DNA of 64,000 bases. It comes from Rhodococcus yunnanensis NBRC 103083. GTDB taxonomy: Bacteria; Actinomycetota; Actinomycetes; Mycobacteriales; Mycobacteriaceae. This document shows positions 40,497-48,998 of the stretch, in pieces; positions within the stretch are counted from its first letter, which is position 1, and every line of letters begins with the position of its first letter. The stretch spans positions 242,410-306,409 of the forward strand of contig NZ_BCXH01000006.1 in assembly GCF_001895005.1 (NCBI RefSeq), given 5' to 3'. The notes below the pieces were generated by a model, which worked only from the letters and a program-made list of their open reading frames with translations, was not told the origin of the DNA and made no database searches. The position numbers and the translations under genes are program-made.

Positions 40497-40525
40497 TTGA
40501 CCGAGGCGGTGGGGCGTTCTAGTCT
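40497..40525 (+). promoter_or_regulatory. Promoter of the ArsR-SRPBCC operon
   Basis: TTGACC (40497-40502) and TAGTCT (40520-40525) are spaced by 17 bases, a reasonable actinobacterial sigma-A promoter (TANNNT -10). A dyad ATCAA-N8-TTGAT at 40527-40544 lies right after the -10 and includes ATCGAT in its core, placed where ArsR autorepression would act. Confidence 0.55.
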
Positions 40526-40561
40526 AATCAACAGATCGATTGATAAAGGAGTTGGTTGATT

Positions 40562-40924
40562 ATGGCATCGGACGACGCAGATGCCGATGCCGATGCCGAT
40601 CGGCTCGACGGGGCGTTCATGGCCCTTGCCGATCCGGTTCGACGCGCCATCGTCGCCAGCCTCAGCCGCGGCCCACGGACCGTCAACGATCTGGCAGAAC
40701 CGTTCGACATCAGCAAACAGGCCGTCTCCAGGCACATACACGTCCTGGAGGAAGCAGGACTGGTGACCCGATCACGTGACGCGCAACGTCGCCCGGTCCA
40801 TCTCGACTCGGCGAGGCTCGAGGAACTCACTGCCTGGATAGACAAGTACCGCATCATCCACGAACAGCAGTTCAGGAAGCTCGACGCACTGCTGACCACA
40901 CTGAAGGAGGAGAACGATGAGTAA
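40562..40924 (+). CDS. ArsR-family winged-helix repressor
   Basis: This 120-residue regulator has FMALADPVRRAIVASLSRGPRTVNDLAEPFDISKQAVSRHI-type winged-helix residues (read as FMALADPVRRAIV, then VNDLAEPFDISKQAVSRHIH as recognition helix). It has no Cys metal site, so it belongs to the non-metal ArsR group usually paired with an SRPBCC protein. ATG at 40562 follows AAAGGAG by 10 bases; TTG at 40556 is possible. An Asp/Ala repeat (DADADADAD) sits at the N-terminus. The stop overlaps the next gene's start. Confidence 0.9.
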   Translation: MASDDADADADADRLDGAFMALADPVRRAIVASLSRGPRTVNDLAEPFDISKQAVSRHIHVLEEAGLVTRSRDAQRRPVHLDSARLEELTAWIDKYRIIHEQQFRKLDALLTTLKEENDE

Positions 40925-41390
40925 TTCCGTCACCATCACCGTGCCCGAAGGTGTCCCGTTCATCACCATCTCGCGCGAGTTCGACGCCCCCGTCGAGGCA
41001 GTGTTCCGTGCACACAAGGAACCGGAGCTGATCAAGCAGTGGCTCGGCCCCAATGGGTACGACATGGAGATCGAGCGCTACGACTTCAGCACCGGCGGCG
41101 GCTATCGATACGTGCACACCAACCCGGAGGGGTCGCAGTTCGCGTTCAACGGTGTCTTCCACGTCGTGCGTGAGAACGAGTTCGCGATCCAGACCTTCGA
41201 ATTCGAGGGATATCCCGATGTCGTCAGTGTCGAATCGTTGACGTTCGTCGACCTCGGCGACGGCCGGACCCGACTCGACATCCACAGCACCTACCCATCC
41301 GTGGACGCTCGTGACGGCATGGCTCAGAGCGGCATGGAGAAGGGCGTCACCGAGGGATACGAGCGGCTCGATGTCATCGTGAAGGGCTGA
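40917..41390 (+). CDS. SRPBCC (AHSA1-like) domain protein
   Basis: This 157-residue helix-grip protein has the AHSA1 pattern: ISREFDAPVEAVFRAHKEPELIKQWLGP at residues about 18-45, GGGYRYVHTNPEG, FNGVFHVVREN, and GMAQSGMEKGVTEGYERLDVIV at the end. It probably binds a small hydrophobic ligand. ArsR-SRPBCC pairs are common and are thought to respond to organic stress, but no ligand is known. It overlaps arsR by 8 bases. Confidence 0.88.
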   Translation: MSNSVTITVPEGVPFITISREFDAPVEAVFRAHKEPELIKQWLGPNGYDMEIERYDFSTGGGYRYVHTNPEGSQFAFNGVFHVVRENEFAIQTFEFEGYPDVVSVESLTFVDLGDGRTRLDIHSTYPSVDARDGMAQSGMEKGVTEGYERLDVIVKG

Positions 41391-41395
41391 GTGAG

Positions 41396-41824
41396 ATGGA
41401 CTGGACTCTCGAAGTCGTGGTGGTACCCGTGTCGGACATCGACAGGTCCATCGAGTTCTACCGTGACAGGATCGGGTTCGAGCTCGATCACCACACCGTC
41501 AACGAGCACATGACGGTCGCGCAGCTGACGCCACGGGGTTCGGGATGCTCGATCGTCATCGGCACGCTGCCGTCGCAGCAGGAGATGACACCCGGATCAC
41601 TGAAGGGGTTGCAGCTCGTCGTGGCCGACGCGTACGCGGCTCGCGAGGAACTGCTCGGCCGCGGCGTCGACGCGAGCGAGATCACGGTGTTCGACGAGCG
41701 CGACGGCGGAACGTTCTTCGGTTTCGCCGATCCCGACGGCAACACGTGGGGTGTGCAGCAACTGAAGGTACGTGCGGACACGCCGTTGATCCCGCACGAG
41801 ACGCGTGGCAGATTCGGGGCGTGA
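41396..41824 (+). CDS. VOC-family (glyoxalase/dioxygenase-fold) protein
   Basis: This 142-residue protein has two beta-alpha-beta-beta-beta halves. VSDIDRSIEFYRDRIGFELDHH opens the first and LKGLQLVVADAYAAREELLGRG the second, ending with GTFFGFADPDGNTWGVQQL. Metal ligands typical of glyoxalase I are only partly evident. Members may act as lyases, thiol transferases or drug-binding proteins. It follows the SRPBCC gene by 5 bases and its stop overlaps the next gene (GTGA), so it belongs to the ArsR operon. Confidence 0.87.
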   Translation: MDWTLEVVVVPVSDIDRSIEFYRDRIGFELDHHTVNEHMTVAQLTPRGSGCSIVIGTLPSQQEMTPGSLKGLQLVVADAYAAREELLGRGVDASEITVFDERDGGTFFGFADPDGNTWGVQQLKVRADTPLIPHETRGRFGA

Positions 41825-42228
41825 CGAGTGACATGATCAGGACGGCGGGTCTGGCGTACGTGAAGGATCGACGAATGATTCAGGCCAGATCTGCCGGGAA
41901 GTCGGCGTTCTACATGGCTGGCGGCAAGATCGATCCCGGTGAGACGCCCGAGCAGGCGCTGCATCGGGAGATCCGTGAGGAGTTGGACGCGGCCGTCACC
42001 GACATCGAGTTTCTGGGTGTGTTCGCGTGTGAAGCGTGGGGGCATCCGTCGGGAACCCCGCTCGAGATCCATTGTTTCCTGGCCGATTTGGCGTCGGAAC
42101 CGGTGCCGACCAGTGAGATCGCCGAGATCCGATATTTCACCCGGGACGAATACGCGGCGATGCCGGACGTGGCGCCCGGGTCGTTGATGGTCTTCGATCG
42201 AATGCGGGAACTCGATCTGATCGATTGA
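41821..42228 (+). CDS. Nudix hydrolase
   Basis: This 135-residue protein has a complete Nudix box (GGKIDPGETPEQALHREI then REELDAAV, residues about 32-57). The extended motif HPSGTPLEIHCFLADL and the ending AEIRYFTRDEY resemble (deoxy)nucleotide diphosphatases such as YfcD or MutT-like enzymes. GTG at 41821 overlaps the VOC stop; ATG at 41833 is the alternative. It is the last gene of the ArsR operon, where it could cleanse damaged nucleotides (inference). Confidence 0.88.
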   Translation: MTSDMIRTAGLAYVKDRRMIQARSAGKSAFYMAGGKIDPGETPEQALHREIREELDAAVTDIEFLGVFACEAWGHPSGTPLEIHCFLADLASEPVPTSEIAEIRYFTRDEYAAMPDVAPGSLMVFDRMRELDLID

Positions 42229-42261
42229 GCGGAATGAATCGCGTCGGTACCGTGTTGGCAG

Positions 42262-42277
42262 GAGAACGTACGTTCTC
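42262..42277. promoter_or_regulatory. Perfect 16-bp palindrome upstream of the lyase gene
   Basis: GAGAACGTACGTTCTC is fully self-complementary and lies 27 bases before the ATG at 42304. AACGTACGTT-type cores are common TetR-family operators. No TetR gene is in this window, so the regulator is encoded elsewhere if the site is functional. Confidence 0.55.
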
Positions 42278-42303
42278 TCACCTTCGATGTTTCAGGAGTT
42301 TCA

Positions 42304-43056
42304 ATGACGACCTTGTCCCAGAAGGCAGCAACCCTTCTCGAACTCCACAAGCCGGGTAACCCCGTCGTTCTACCCACGGTATGGGATGCCTGGTCCGCCA
42401 AGCTTGCCGTCGATGCAGGCTTCGTTGCCCTCACCGTCGGAAGCCATCCGGTGTCCGACTCGATCGGTAAGCCCGACAACGAGGGCATCACCTTCGACGA
42501 GCTTCTGGCGCGTATTTCCCAGATCAGCGCGGCCGTCGACGTGCCACTGTCGGTGGACATCGAATCCGGCTACGGGGAGGACCCGAAGCGTCTCATCGAC
42601 GGGTTGCTCGCTGCGGGTGCCGTCGGCCTCAACATCGAGGACACCGTGCACAGCGAGGGTGGACGCCTGCGTGAGGCGCAGGAGCACGCGGACTTCGTCG
42701 GTGCGTTGCGCGCTGCATCCGACGCGACCGACGTTCACGTCGTGATCAACGCTCGCACAGACCTGTTCGTCAAGCAGGTCGGCGACGAGAGCGACCGAGT
42801 CGACCGCGCCATCGCGCGTCTGAAGCTCGCGGCCGCGGCCGGTGCCGACTCGCTCTACCCGGTCGGTTTCCACAACGACGCCGACTACAAGCGTCTGGCA
42901 GAGGAGCTCCCGTTGCCGATCAACGCCATCGCCAACCCGGCGGACGGCGATCTGTCGCACTTCGCATCACTCGGCGTCGGCCGCATCAGTTTCGGTCCGC
43001 TGTTCCAGATCGCTCTCGCGGCCGAAGCGAACAAGGTGCTCGCTCGCTGGAAGTGA
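42304..43056 (+). CDS. Isocitrate lyase/PEP mutase family protein
   Basis: This 250-residue (beta/alpha)8 enzyme has VVLPTVWDAWSAKLAVDAGF, TVGSHPVSDSIG, LSVDIESGYGED with the metal Asp/Glu, VGLNIEDTVHSEGG, VVINARTDLF and ADSLYPVGF. The family cleaves or forms C-C or C-P bonds in 2-methylisocitrate, oxaloacetate and phosphonopyruvate. The catalytic loop lacks the KKCGH motif of isocitrate lyases, so a PrpB-like or oxaloacetate decarboxylase-like reaction is more likely. It is convergent with the AAA ATPase gene. Confidence 0.85.
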   Translation: MTTLSQKAATLLELHKPGNPVVLPTVWDAWSAKLAVDAGFVALTVGSHPVSDSIGKPDNEGITFDELLARISQISAAVDVPLSVDIESGYGEDPKRLIDGLLAAGAVGLNIEDTVHSEGGRLREAQEHADFVGALRAASDATDVHVVINARTDLFVKQVGDESDRVDRAIARLKLAAAAGADSLYPVGFHNDADYKRLAEELPLPINAIANPADGDLSHFASLGVGRISFGPLFQIALAAEANKVLARWK

Positions 43057-43057
43057 A

Positions 43058-45223
43058 TCAGCGAGACGTGCTGTAGGCCTCCAGGTGCGCCACTTGCTCG
43101 GCATCGAGCGAGGGGCGCACCGTCTTGCGGGCAGCCTCGACGTCCTCGGCGGTGACGTCGGTCGCGTCCATGGACCGGCGCATCGCCGTCAGGGCCGCCT
43201 CACGTAACAGCGCGGAACAGTCGGCGGCGGAATAACCGTCGAGATCGGCAGCGAGCAGGTCGAGGTCGACGTCGTCTGCGAGCGGAACCGATTTGCCCGA
43301 CGCGCGCAGAATGTCCTTGCGCGCCTCCGCATCCGGTGGTGGTACGAAGACCAGCCGTTCGAGCCGGCCCGGGCGCAGCAGCGCTGGGTCGATCAGATCG
43401 GGTCGGTTGGTTGCCCCCAGTACGACGACGTCACGCAGCGGCTCGACGCCGTCGAGTTCGGTCAGCAGCGCTGCGACGACACGATCGCCGACCCCGGAGT
43501 CGGAACTCTGGCCACGGCGCGGCGCCAACGCGTCGATCTCGTCGAGGAAGATCAGTGATGGAGCGGAGTCGCGCGCTCGTTGAAACAGTTCGCGCACAGC
43601 CTTTTCCGAGGAACCGACCCACTTGTCCATCAGCTCGGCGCCTTTGACGGCGTGCACGCTGAGCTGCCCGGAACTTGCGAGTGCGCGCACGAGGAACGTC
43701 TTTCCGCATCCTGGTGGACCGTAGAGGAGTACACCGCGTGGCGGTTCGATGCCCAAGCGCGAGAACGAGTCCGGATGCCGCAGTGGCCACAGCACCGCCT
43801 CGGTCAGTGCTTGTTTGGTTTCGACCATGTCCCCGACGTCGTCGAGCGAGATGCTGCCGATCGCGAGTTCCTCCGACCCCGAGCGGGACAGTGGCCGGAT
43901 GACATCGAGTGCGCCCACCAGATCCGGTTGTGTGAGCAGCGGATCGGTCTTCGTCGAACTGGCTCGTGACGCCGCACGCAGTGCTGCCTCCCGCACGAGT
44001 GCTGCAAGGTCGGCGACGACGAATCCCGGTGTTCTCGAAGCGATCTCGCTCAGTGAGAGTCCCTCGGTCGGGGCCGCGCGGAGCAGATGCTCCAGCAGGG
44101 CGGTCCGGCCGGCCGCATCGGGAAGAGACAGAGTCAGTTCGCGGTCGCACAGGTCCTGCGCCCGCAGCCTGGTGTCGGTCGCCTCGGGATGCGCGGTGGT
44201 GGCCACGAAAGCGAGGCCGGGTGTGTCGACCGCACGTCGAAGCTGATCGAGCACGAGCGCCGAGGCGGGTTCGGTCGTGGCGGGAAGCACTGCGTCGACG
44301 TCGGTGATCAGAAGAACACCACCAGCGCCGCCGCCACTACCACCGATGAGGGAGTCGACGGCCGTACTGACGGCGTCGACACGCGCAGCTCCATCGAGCG
44401 CGCCGATCGAGGGCCCGTCGAGCTCGGCGACAGTCCGTCCGGCGAGGACGGCTCGGGCGAGCGTGGACTTTCCGACGCCCGCGGGTCCGGTGATCAGCAC
44501 GCCGAGATGAGGCGAGGCGCCGAGACGAGCGAGCAACTCCGATTCGTCGAGCGCAAGGCGAAGCCACTCCGACAGTTTCGCCTGCTGCACCGGCACCCCG
44601 ACCAACTCGGTGACCGGAATCGGAGGTGTCGCGTGCCTGGTGATCGCGGGGACAGCAGGCCCGCTGCCACCCCAACTCACCGCCGAATTGGGTTGAACAC
44701 TCACCGGATCGCCAGACGGATCGGCCGAGGACACCGTCAGAAGTTCGGTCGTCCACGTGACCCCGAATGTTCGTGAGAGGGCCTGCGTGGCAGCCGTTGT
44801 GCTCGTGCCGGGGCCGAGATCTCTGGGAAGCAGCGAGACCGCGTCGCCGACGGTCAGGACCTTGCCGAGCAGCGCTTGGCGCAGTGTCGCCTCCGATATC
44901 GAGTTAGTCGCAAGCGCCGAACCGCTGACCGTCACCGTGCGAGCGCCGTACACCGTGACGGGCGTGACCGCGATCGAGCCGTCTTCCTTGATACCTGCGT
45001 TCGACAGCGTCACGTCGTCGAGGAGAGCGGTCCCCTGTGGGGTGTTCGCGGGCGCGCGGCCCACGACGGCGGCGGTGCGGCGCGAACCGATGAGGGCAAT
45101 CGCATCCCACTCGCGAATCCCCAGCGCGGCAAGCACTTCTGGATGCAGGCGCACGACACCGCGTCTGGCGTCGGCTGCGGAGGTGTTGAGGCGGGCAGTC
45201 AAAACGAGTTCAGGCGTGCTCAC
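43058..45223 (-). CDS. CDC48-like AAA+ ATPase with two ATPase domains (Rv0435c homologue)
   Basis: The 721-residue protein has an N-terminal double-psi barrel-like domain (about 1-190). A first AAA domain follows with Walker A GPAGVGKST near residue 243 and a partly degenerate Walker B (LLITDVDAVLP). The second AAA domain has GPPGCGKTF near 503, FLDEIDAL with catalytic Glu, and TNRPDLIDPALLRPGRLE. That layout is of Cdc48/p97, which unfolds proteins; in bacteria its substrates are unknown. GTG at 45223. It precedes pssA and psd in opposite reading order on the same strand and sits downstream of them. Confidence 0.92.
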   Translation of the reverse strand: MSTPELVLTARLNTSAADARRGVVRLHPEVLAALGIREWDAIALIGSRRTAAVVGRAPANTPQGTALLDDVTLSNAGIKEDGSIAVTPVTVYGARTVTVSGSALATNSISEATLRQALLGKVLTVGDAVSLLPRDLGPGTSTTAATQALSRTFGVTWTTELLTVSSADPSGDPVSVQPNSAVSWGGSGPAVPAITRHATPPIPVTELVGVPVQQAKLSEWLRLALDESELLARLGASPHLGVLITGPAGVGKSTLARAVLAGRTVAELDGPSIGALDGAARVDAVSTAVDSLIGGSGGGAGGVLLITDVDAVLPATTEPASALVLDQLRRAVDTPGLAFVATTAHPEATDTRLRAQDLCDRELTLSLPDAAGRTALLEHLLRAAPTEGLSLSEIASRTPGFVVADLAALVREAALRAASRASSTKTDPLLTQPDLVGALDVIRPLSRSGSEELAIGSISLDDVGDMVETKQALTEAVLWPLRHPDSFSRLGIEPPRGVLLYGPPGCGKTFLVRALASSGQLSVHAVKGAELMDKWVGSSEKAVRELFQRARDSAPSLIFLDEIDALAPRRGQSSDSGVGDRVVAALLTELDGVEPLRDVVVLGATNRPDLIDPALLRPGRLERLVFVPPPDAEARKDILRASGKSVPLADDVDLDLLAADLDGYSAADCSALLREAALTAMRRSMDATDVTAEDVEAARKTVRPSLDAEQVAHLEAYSTSR

Positions 45224-45259
45224 GCCACCCAGAGTAGCTTCGTTGCCCGGTACCTTTGC

Positions 45260-46114
45260 TCAGCGGCGAGGACGGCGAAGACCGAGTCGCGCTGCCGACC
45301 GCGGGTTCGAGTTCGGTTTGCGGCGGATGGCGCGACGTTCCGCACGGCGCTCGGACGGTTTGGCATCCCACGTGTACGGGCGGGCGGCAACCCACCGCTG
45401 TGAGCGAACCGCAAACGGTATGTGCACCAGGTACACAGCGACGAGGACCATCAACAGCACCAGGGGATAGGTGATGAGTGCGGCGGCGGCGAGCGCGACC
45501 AGGATCAGAAGTGCGGCAGCCATGCGAGGCGGCACCGACACCGTCTTCAGTGCCAGCGTCGGAACACGACTGACAGCAAGTGCGGCGGTGAACAACGTCC
45601 ACCCGACGACCACGTAGAACGATGCCCACCAGCCGTCGCCCCACTCTTCGAACGCCGCGATCGGAGCCAACACGATGAGCGCACCTGCCGGAGCAGGAAC
45701 GCCGGTGAAGTACTCCCGCGCGTAGGTCGGAGTGTCGTCGTCGTCGAGCAGGGTGTTGAAGCGCGCGAGACGCAGCACCATGCTCACCGCATAGATCAGA
45801 ACGATGATCCATCCGCCGCTACTGCCTTCGAGCAGCGTCACGTACAGCACGAGGGCGGGAGCGACGCCGAACGAGATCGAGTCGGCCAGCGAATCCAACT
45901 CGGCGCCGATCTTGCTGGTCGCATCGAGAAGCCTGGCGATGCGCCCGTCCAAGGCGTCGAGGATGGCGGCGGCACCGATCATCGCCAGCGATACTCCGAG
46001 CTCACCGTCGAGCGCGAACTTCACCGCCGACAGGCCTGCGCACAGCGCCAGAATCGTCACCACCGACGGCAACAAACGGACGGCAGCAGGCGGTCGGGCT
46101 CGTCTGGTGATCAT
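45260..46114 (-). CDS. pssA: CDP-diacylglycerol-serine O-phosphatidyltransferase
   Basis: PssA makes phosphatidylserine from CDP-diacylglycerol and serine. The 284-residue membrane protein has the CDP-alcohol phosphotransferase motif: DALDGRIARLL followed by GAELDSLADSISF (about residues 53-83), and about seven helices. The C-terminal 50 residues are Arg-rich and cytoplasmic. It lies 12 bases after psd; together they give phosphatidylethanolamine. This arrangement is that of Rv0436c-Rv0437c. Confidence 0.95.
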   Translation of the reverse strand: MITRRARPPAAVRLLPSVVTILALCAGLSAVKFALDGELGVSLAMIGAAAILDALDGRIARLLDATSKIGAELDSLADSISFGVAPALVLYVTLLEGSSGGWIIVLIYAVSMVLRLARFNTLLDDDDTPTYAREYFTGVPAPAGALIVLAPIAAFEEWGDGWWASFYVVVGWTLFTAALAVSRVPTLALKTVSVPPRMAAALLILVALAAAALITYPLVLLMVLVAVYLVHIPFAVRSQRWVAARPYTWDAKPSERRAERRAIRRKPNSNPRSAARLGLRRPRR

Positions 46115-46126
46115 CGGGCGGCTACC

Positions 46127-46855
46127 TTACTGCGGAAGCTCGGCGAGCACTGTCTCGGCTCCGACGGCACGCTGGCCACGCTCGACCAGCAGCGTCGTGC
46201 CGACCGGGAAGTACGTGTCCACGCGTGACCCGAACCGGATCAGACCGTAGGTGTCGCCGATGGTCAGGGTCTCGCCGACCGTGGCGTTGTTGACGATCCG
46301 GCGAGCGATCAGACCGGCGATCTGCACGACGCCGACGTCCTGCCCGGACGGGGTACGGATGTGCATGCTGTTGCGCTCGTTCACGTCGCTGGCCTCGGCG
46401 AGATCGGCCGACTTGAACTGACCGCTGCGATGTACGACCGCGATCACCTCACCGCCGATCGGTACACGCTGCACATGGACGTCGAGCACCGACAGAAAAA
46501 TGCTGACCCGTGGCACCGGCGTCGTACCGAGATCGAGTTCGGCAGGAGGGACCGCGGTGTCCACGAGCGTGACCAGTCCGTCTGCCGGCGCGACCACGAC
46601 GCCGGGACGGTTCGGGGGGACTCGGCTCGGATGGCGGAAGAATGCGGCGCACGCACCCGCAGCGGTCAAGCCTGCGCGGCGGATCCACTTGTGCCTACGT
46701 CCGAGTACGGCGACTGCGAGCGGACCTGCGACGAATGGCAGACCCGCTGGATGCAGCGGTGGAACGGTCTCCCGGACGAGGTCGACGAAGTGTGCTGCGC
46801 CGGTGCGGGGAGGTTGACCGATCGGGGTGGGACGGCGTGCCACTTCACTCCTCAT
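46127..46855 (-). CDS. psd: Phosphatidylserine decarboxylase
   Basis: Psd is a pyruvoyl enzyme that turns phosphatidylserine into phosphatidylethanolamine. The 242-residue protein has [11 protein letters not shown] (about 88-98), [18 protein letters not shown], and [11 protein letters not shown] near residue 210, in which self-cleavage at Gly-Ser creates the pyruvoyl group. It is the short actinobacterial/archaeal-type Psd with an N-terminal hydrophobic stretch. ATG at 46855. It is the upstream partner of pssA. Confidence 0.95.
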   Translation of the reverse strand: MRSEVARRPTPIGQPPRTGAAHFVDLVRETVPPLHPAGLPFVAGPLAVAVLGRRHKWIRRAGLTAAGACAAFFRHPSRVPPNRPGVVVAPADGLVTLVDTAVPPAELDLGTTPVPRVSIFLSVLDVHVQRVPIGGEVIAVVHRSGQFKSADLAEASDVNERNSMHIRTPSGQDVGVVQIAGLIARRIVNNATVGETLTIGDTYGLIRFGSRVDTYFPVGTTLLVERGQRAVGAETVLAELPQ

Positions 46856-46888
46856 GATCTTCGACGAAAGAGGCCCGGTGAACAGACC

Positions 46889-46929
46889 ACTGCCGGGGCC
46901 TCACAGAGTACGTGAGAAGCCCCGGCAGT
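46889..46929 (-). terminator. Strong hairpin between the GlsB-like gene and psd
   Basis: ACTGCCGGGGC-TCAC and GTGA-AGCCCCGGCAGT form a long stem (left arm 46889-46904, right arm 46912-46929) with a small internal bulge and a 7-base loop. It lies 20 bases past the stop of the GlsB-like gene on the minus strand and upstream of psd. A T-tract is lacking. Confidence 0.65.
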
Positions 46930-46948
46930 AAAGAATGTGCTCCGTGGG

Positions 46949-47212
46949 TCAGACCCGGGACCGACCCGTGACTGCTTTGACGATGAACAGCAGGATGACC
47001 GCTCCGAGCAGGCACGTCAGGAACGTGACTATCGATCCCGAGCCCTCAGTGTTGTAGTTGAACAGTCGCAGGATCCATCCGCCAATCAGTCCGCCGATGA
47101 TGCCGACAACGATATTCAAGATGATGCCCATTGACGCATCGGTTTTCATGATCTTGCTTGCAATCCAGCCGGCCAGGCCGCCCAGGATGATGTACACGAT
47201 GAATTGCCACAT
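46949..47212 (-). CDS. GlsB/YeaQ/YmgE-family small membrane stress protein
   Basis: This 87-residue protein has three glycine-rich helices (QFIVYIILGGLAGWIASKIM, GIILNIVVGIIGGLIGGWILR, FLTCLLGAVILLFIVKAV), the typical transglycosylase-associated family pattern. It is often induced by stress in other bacteria; the biochemical role is unknown. ATG at 47212. A terminator-like hairpin separates it from psd, so it has its own transcript. Confidence 0.88.
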   Translation of the reverse strand: MWQFIVYIILGGLAGWIASKIMKTDASMGIILNIVVGIIGGLIGGWILRLFNYNTEGSGSIVTFLTCLLGAVILLFIVKAVTGRSRV

Positions 47213-47283
47213 GGTGGTACGCCCCTCTATCTGCCGTTCGAACTGACAGCTATAGGTTCCCGTGTATCGGGCGTCCGAAACCT

Positions 47284-47739
47284 TCAGTGCGTTTCGCTCT
47301 CCAATTTGATGCGCTGCAGGGTCTGGTTCATCCCGTCGACGAGCTCGACATCGAACTCGTCGGTTCCGCCGAGCACGTTCTTCACGAGGAAACCCGAGAT
47401 CGCCGTGGTCCCCGTCGGTGCCTCACGTCGTTCGACGACGGTGGTGCCCGCATCGGTCGGCGTCAGGGTGTACGACCAGGTGGTGTGGTTCTCGGTGATC
47501 CGGAAAGCGATCTCCCTGTTGGGTTCGAACCGGGTGACCTTCGCGGTGGTCGGCCAGACGAGGAAGCCTTTGCGGTTGACGTTGAGCGTGGTGGTGCCCT
47601 TGCGGACTTCGCCTCCGAACACCTTCATCTTCACGCACTGGGGACTCCACCGACCCATGCGCTCGAGGTCGGAGACGACCTGCCACACCTGCTCGGGGGT
47701 CGCATCGATGTCGACGCTGGCTTCGAGAGTCCTACTCAC
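47284..47739 (-). CDS. SRPBCC (polyketide cyclase-like) protein
   Basis: This 151-residue helix-grip protein shows ASVDIDATPEQVWQVVSDLERMGRWSP (residues about 7-33), then GTTTLNVNRKG, ENHTTWSYTLTPTDAGTTVVERRE and a C-terminal helix. Family members bind hydrophobic small molecules, and many actinobacterial ones have no known function. GTG at 47739 is preceded by GGAGGT. It is monocistronic between the GlsB-like and DUF1206 genes. Confidence 0.82.
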   Translation of the reverse strand: MSRTLEASVDIDATPEQVWQVVSDLERMGRWSPQCVKMKVFGGEVRKGTTTLNVNRKGFLVWPTTAKVTRFEPNREIAFRITENHTTWSYTLTPTDAGTTVVERREAPTGTTAISGFLVKNVLGGTDEFDVELVDGMNQTLQRIKLESETH

Positions 47740-47812
47740 ATCTACCTCCGTTGCGGGTGAATGTGACTGAAATTAACACACAAAAGCCGGACCGTGCCCA
47801 TTCGCGCCGACT

Positions 47813-48610
47813 TCACATGCGGGCGTACCTGGCGAGCACGAAGGCGTACACCCCGTACAACGCGATTCCGATGCCGGCGAGGACGAGCAGGACCTGCCCG
47901 AACGGTTGCTCACCGAGGGTCTTGACCGCTCCGTCTATTCCGGTGGCCTTGCTCGGGTCCGAGGTGAACACCGCGACGATCACGAGGCCACCTGCACCGA
48001 TCAGCGCGATTCCCTTTGCGGCGTATCCGGCGATGCCGAGCCGTTGAACGGCCTTGCCGGTATGCCCTTGAAGATCGTCGAGGAAGTTCTTCGACACGCC
48101 CTTGTAGACGTGGTAACCGCCGACGCCGATGATGACGAGGCCGACGACGATGAGCACGAACTTGCCGAAGCCGTTCTCCATCAGCTTGGCCGTCATGCCC
48201 GCGTTCTGCTCGCTGCTCGACTTGCCCGATCCCTTGGCGAAGCCGAATGTCGACCATGCGAACGCGACGTAGACGACGGCAAGCGATCCGGCCTTCAGAC
48301 GGTCCAGTGCGCTGCCCGCGCCGGAATCGGACTTCTTGCCGACGATCGCTTCGACGAGCCTCCACAGCGCGAGCGCCGCGAAGGCGACGACGGCGATCCA
48401 CAGCGCGATCGAACCGCCGGGTTTGCTACCGAGCTCGGCCAGCGCGCCCGACTGGTCGGCATTGCCTCCCTGTCCGAACGCGAGTCGGATTGCGATGTAG
48501 CCGATGAGAATGTGCAGCAGCCCGCTGACGAAGTGGCCTGCGCGCGCTGCTTTCTCGAAAGCACCGTTGTTCTGGACACTCTCGACTGCATTGCCGGTCG
48601 TCGAATTCAC
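47813..48610 (-). CDS. DUF1206 membrane protein
   Basis: The 265-residue protein consists of three repeats of a two-helix DUF1206 unit. Each begins with an Arg/Gly-rich start such as FEKAARAGHFVSGLLHILIGYIA, LDRLKAGSLAVVYVAFAW, and VQRLGIAGYAAKGIALIGAGG. All six helices are in the cytoplasmic membrane. The function of DUF1206 is unknown. GTG at 48610. The upstream 388 bases up to the receiver-reductase gene hold one small open frame and a CATAAT -10-like hexamer (48960-48965) facing right. Confidence 0.85.
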   Translation of the reverse strand: MNSTTGNAVESVQNNGAFEKAARAGHFVSGLLHILIGYIAIRLAFGQGGNADQSGALAELGSKPGGSIALWIAVVAFAALALWRLVEAIVGKKSDSGAGSALDRLKAGSLAVVYVAFAWSTFGFAKGSGKSSSEQNAGMTAKLMENGFGKFVLIVVGLVIIGVGGYHVYKGVSKNFLDDLQGHTGKAVQRLGIAGYAAKGIALIGAGGLVIVAVFTSDPSKATGIDGAVKTLGEQPFGQVLLVLAGIGIALYGVYAFVLARYARM

Positions 48611-48775
48611 TCGTTGCCCCCGATTCGGTATGTGTGGGCGGAAGTACTACCCGGATCCGCGCGGCGAGAAACACGCCCCGCGCGCCTACGAGCATTACGG
48701 TAACGAGAGGCGAACACTGGTCGATACAACGAACGAGAAATCAGGCCAAAACACAGTTGTTCGGAGTGATCGATC

Positions 48776-48931
48776 GTGAACATCCATTCGATCTTGCGTC
48801 GCCCCAGCTCGGGCGTCCCGTTGTTGGAGACCGCGCGCATGAGCGGAAGCCCCCGTAAGTGGCCGAGCGAAAAACTCGAGCGGCTGCTGACCCCCGGTGA
48901 AATCGACATGATCAGGCGCGGTCAGATCTGA
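48776..48931 (+). CDS. Possible small protein of 51 residues
   Basis: This short open frame has GTG at 48776 with GGAG 9 bases upstream and ends at TGA 48929-48931. The peptide ends in RKWPSEKLERLLTPGEIDMIRRGQI-type residues (KWPSEKLERLL then TPGEIDMIRRG), an amphipathic charged helix pair. An internal ATG at 48839 would give 30 residues. It may be a leader or an accessory protein of the signalling operon at 48999. Support is limited to the ribosome site and composition. Confidence 0.35.
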   Translation: MNIHSILRRPSSGVPLLETARMSGSPRKWPSEKLERLLTPGEIDMIRRGQI

Positions 48932-48998
48932 GACTCGCGCGAAGGCCCGCGAAGAACGGCATAATCGTCAGGTAACTCACTGCCCGTTCTGGAGGGTC

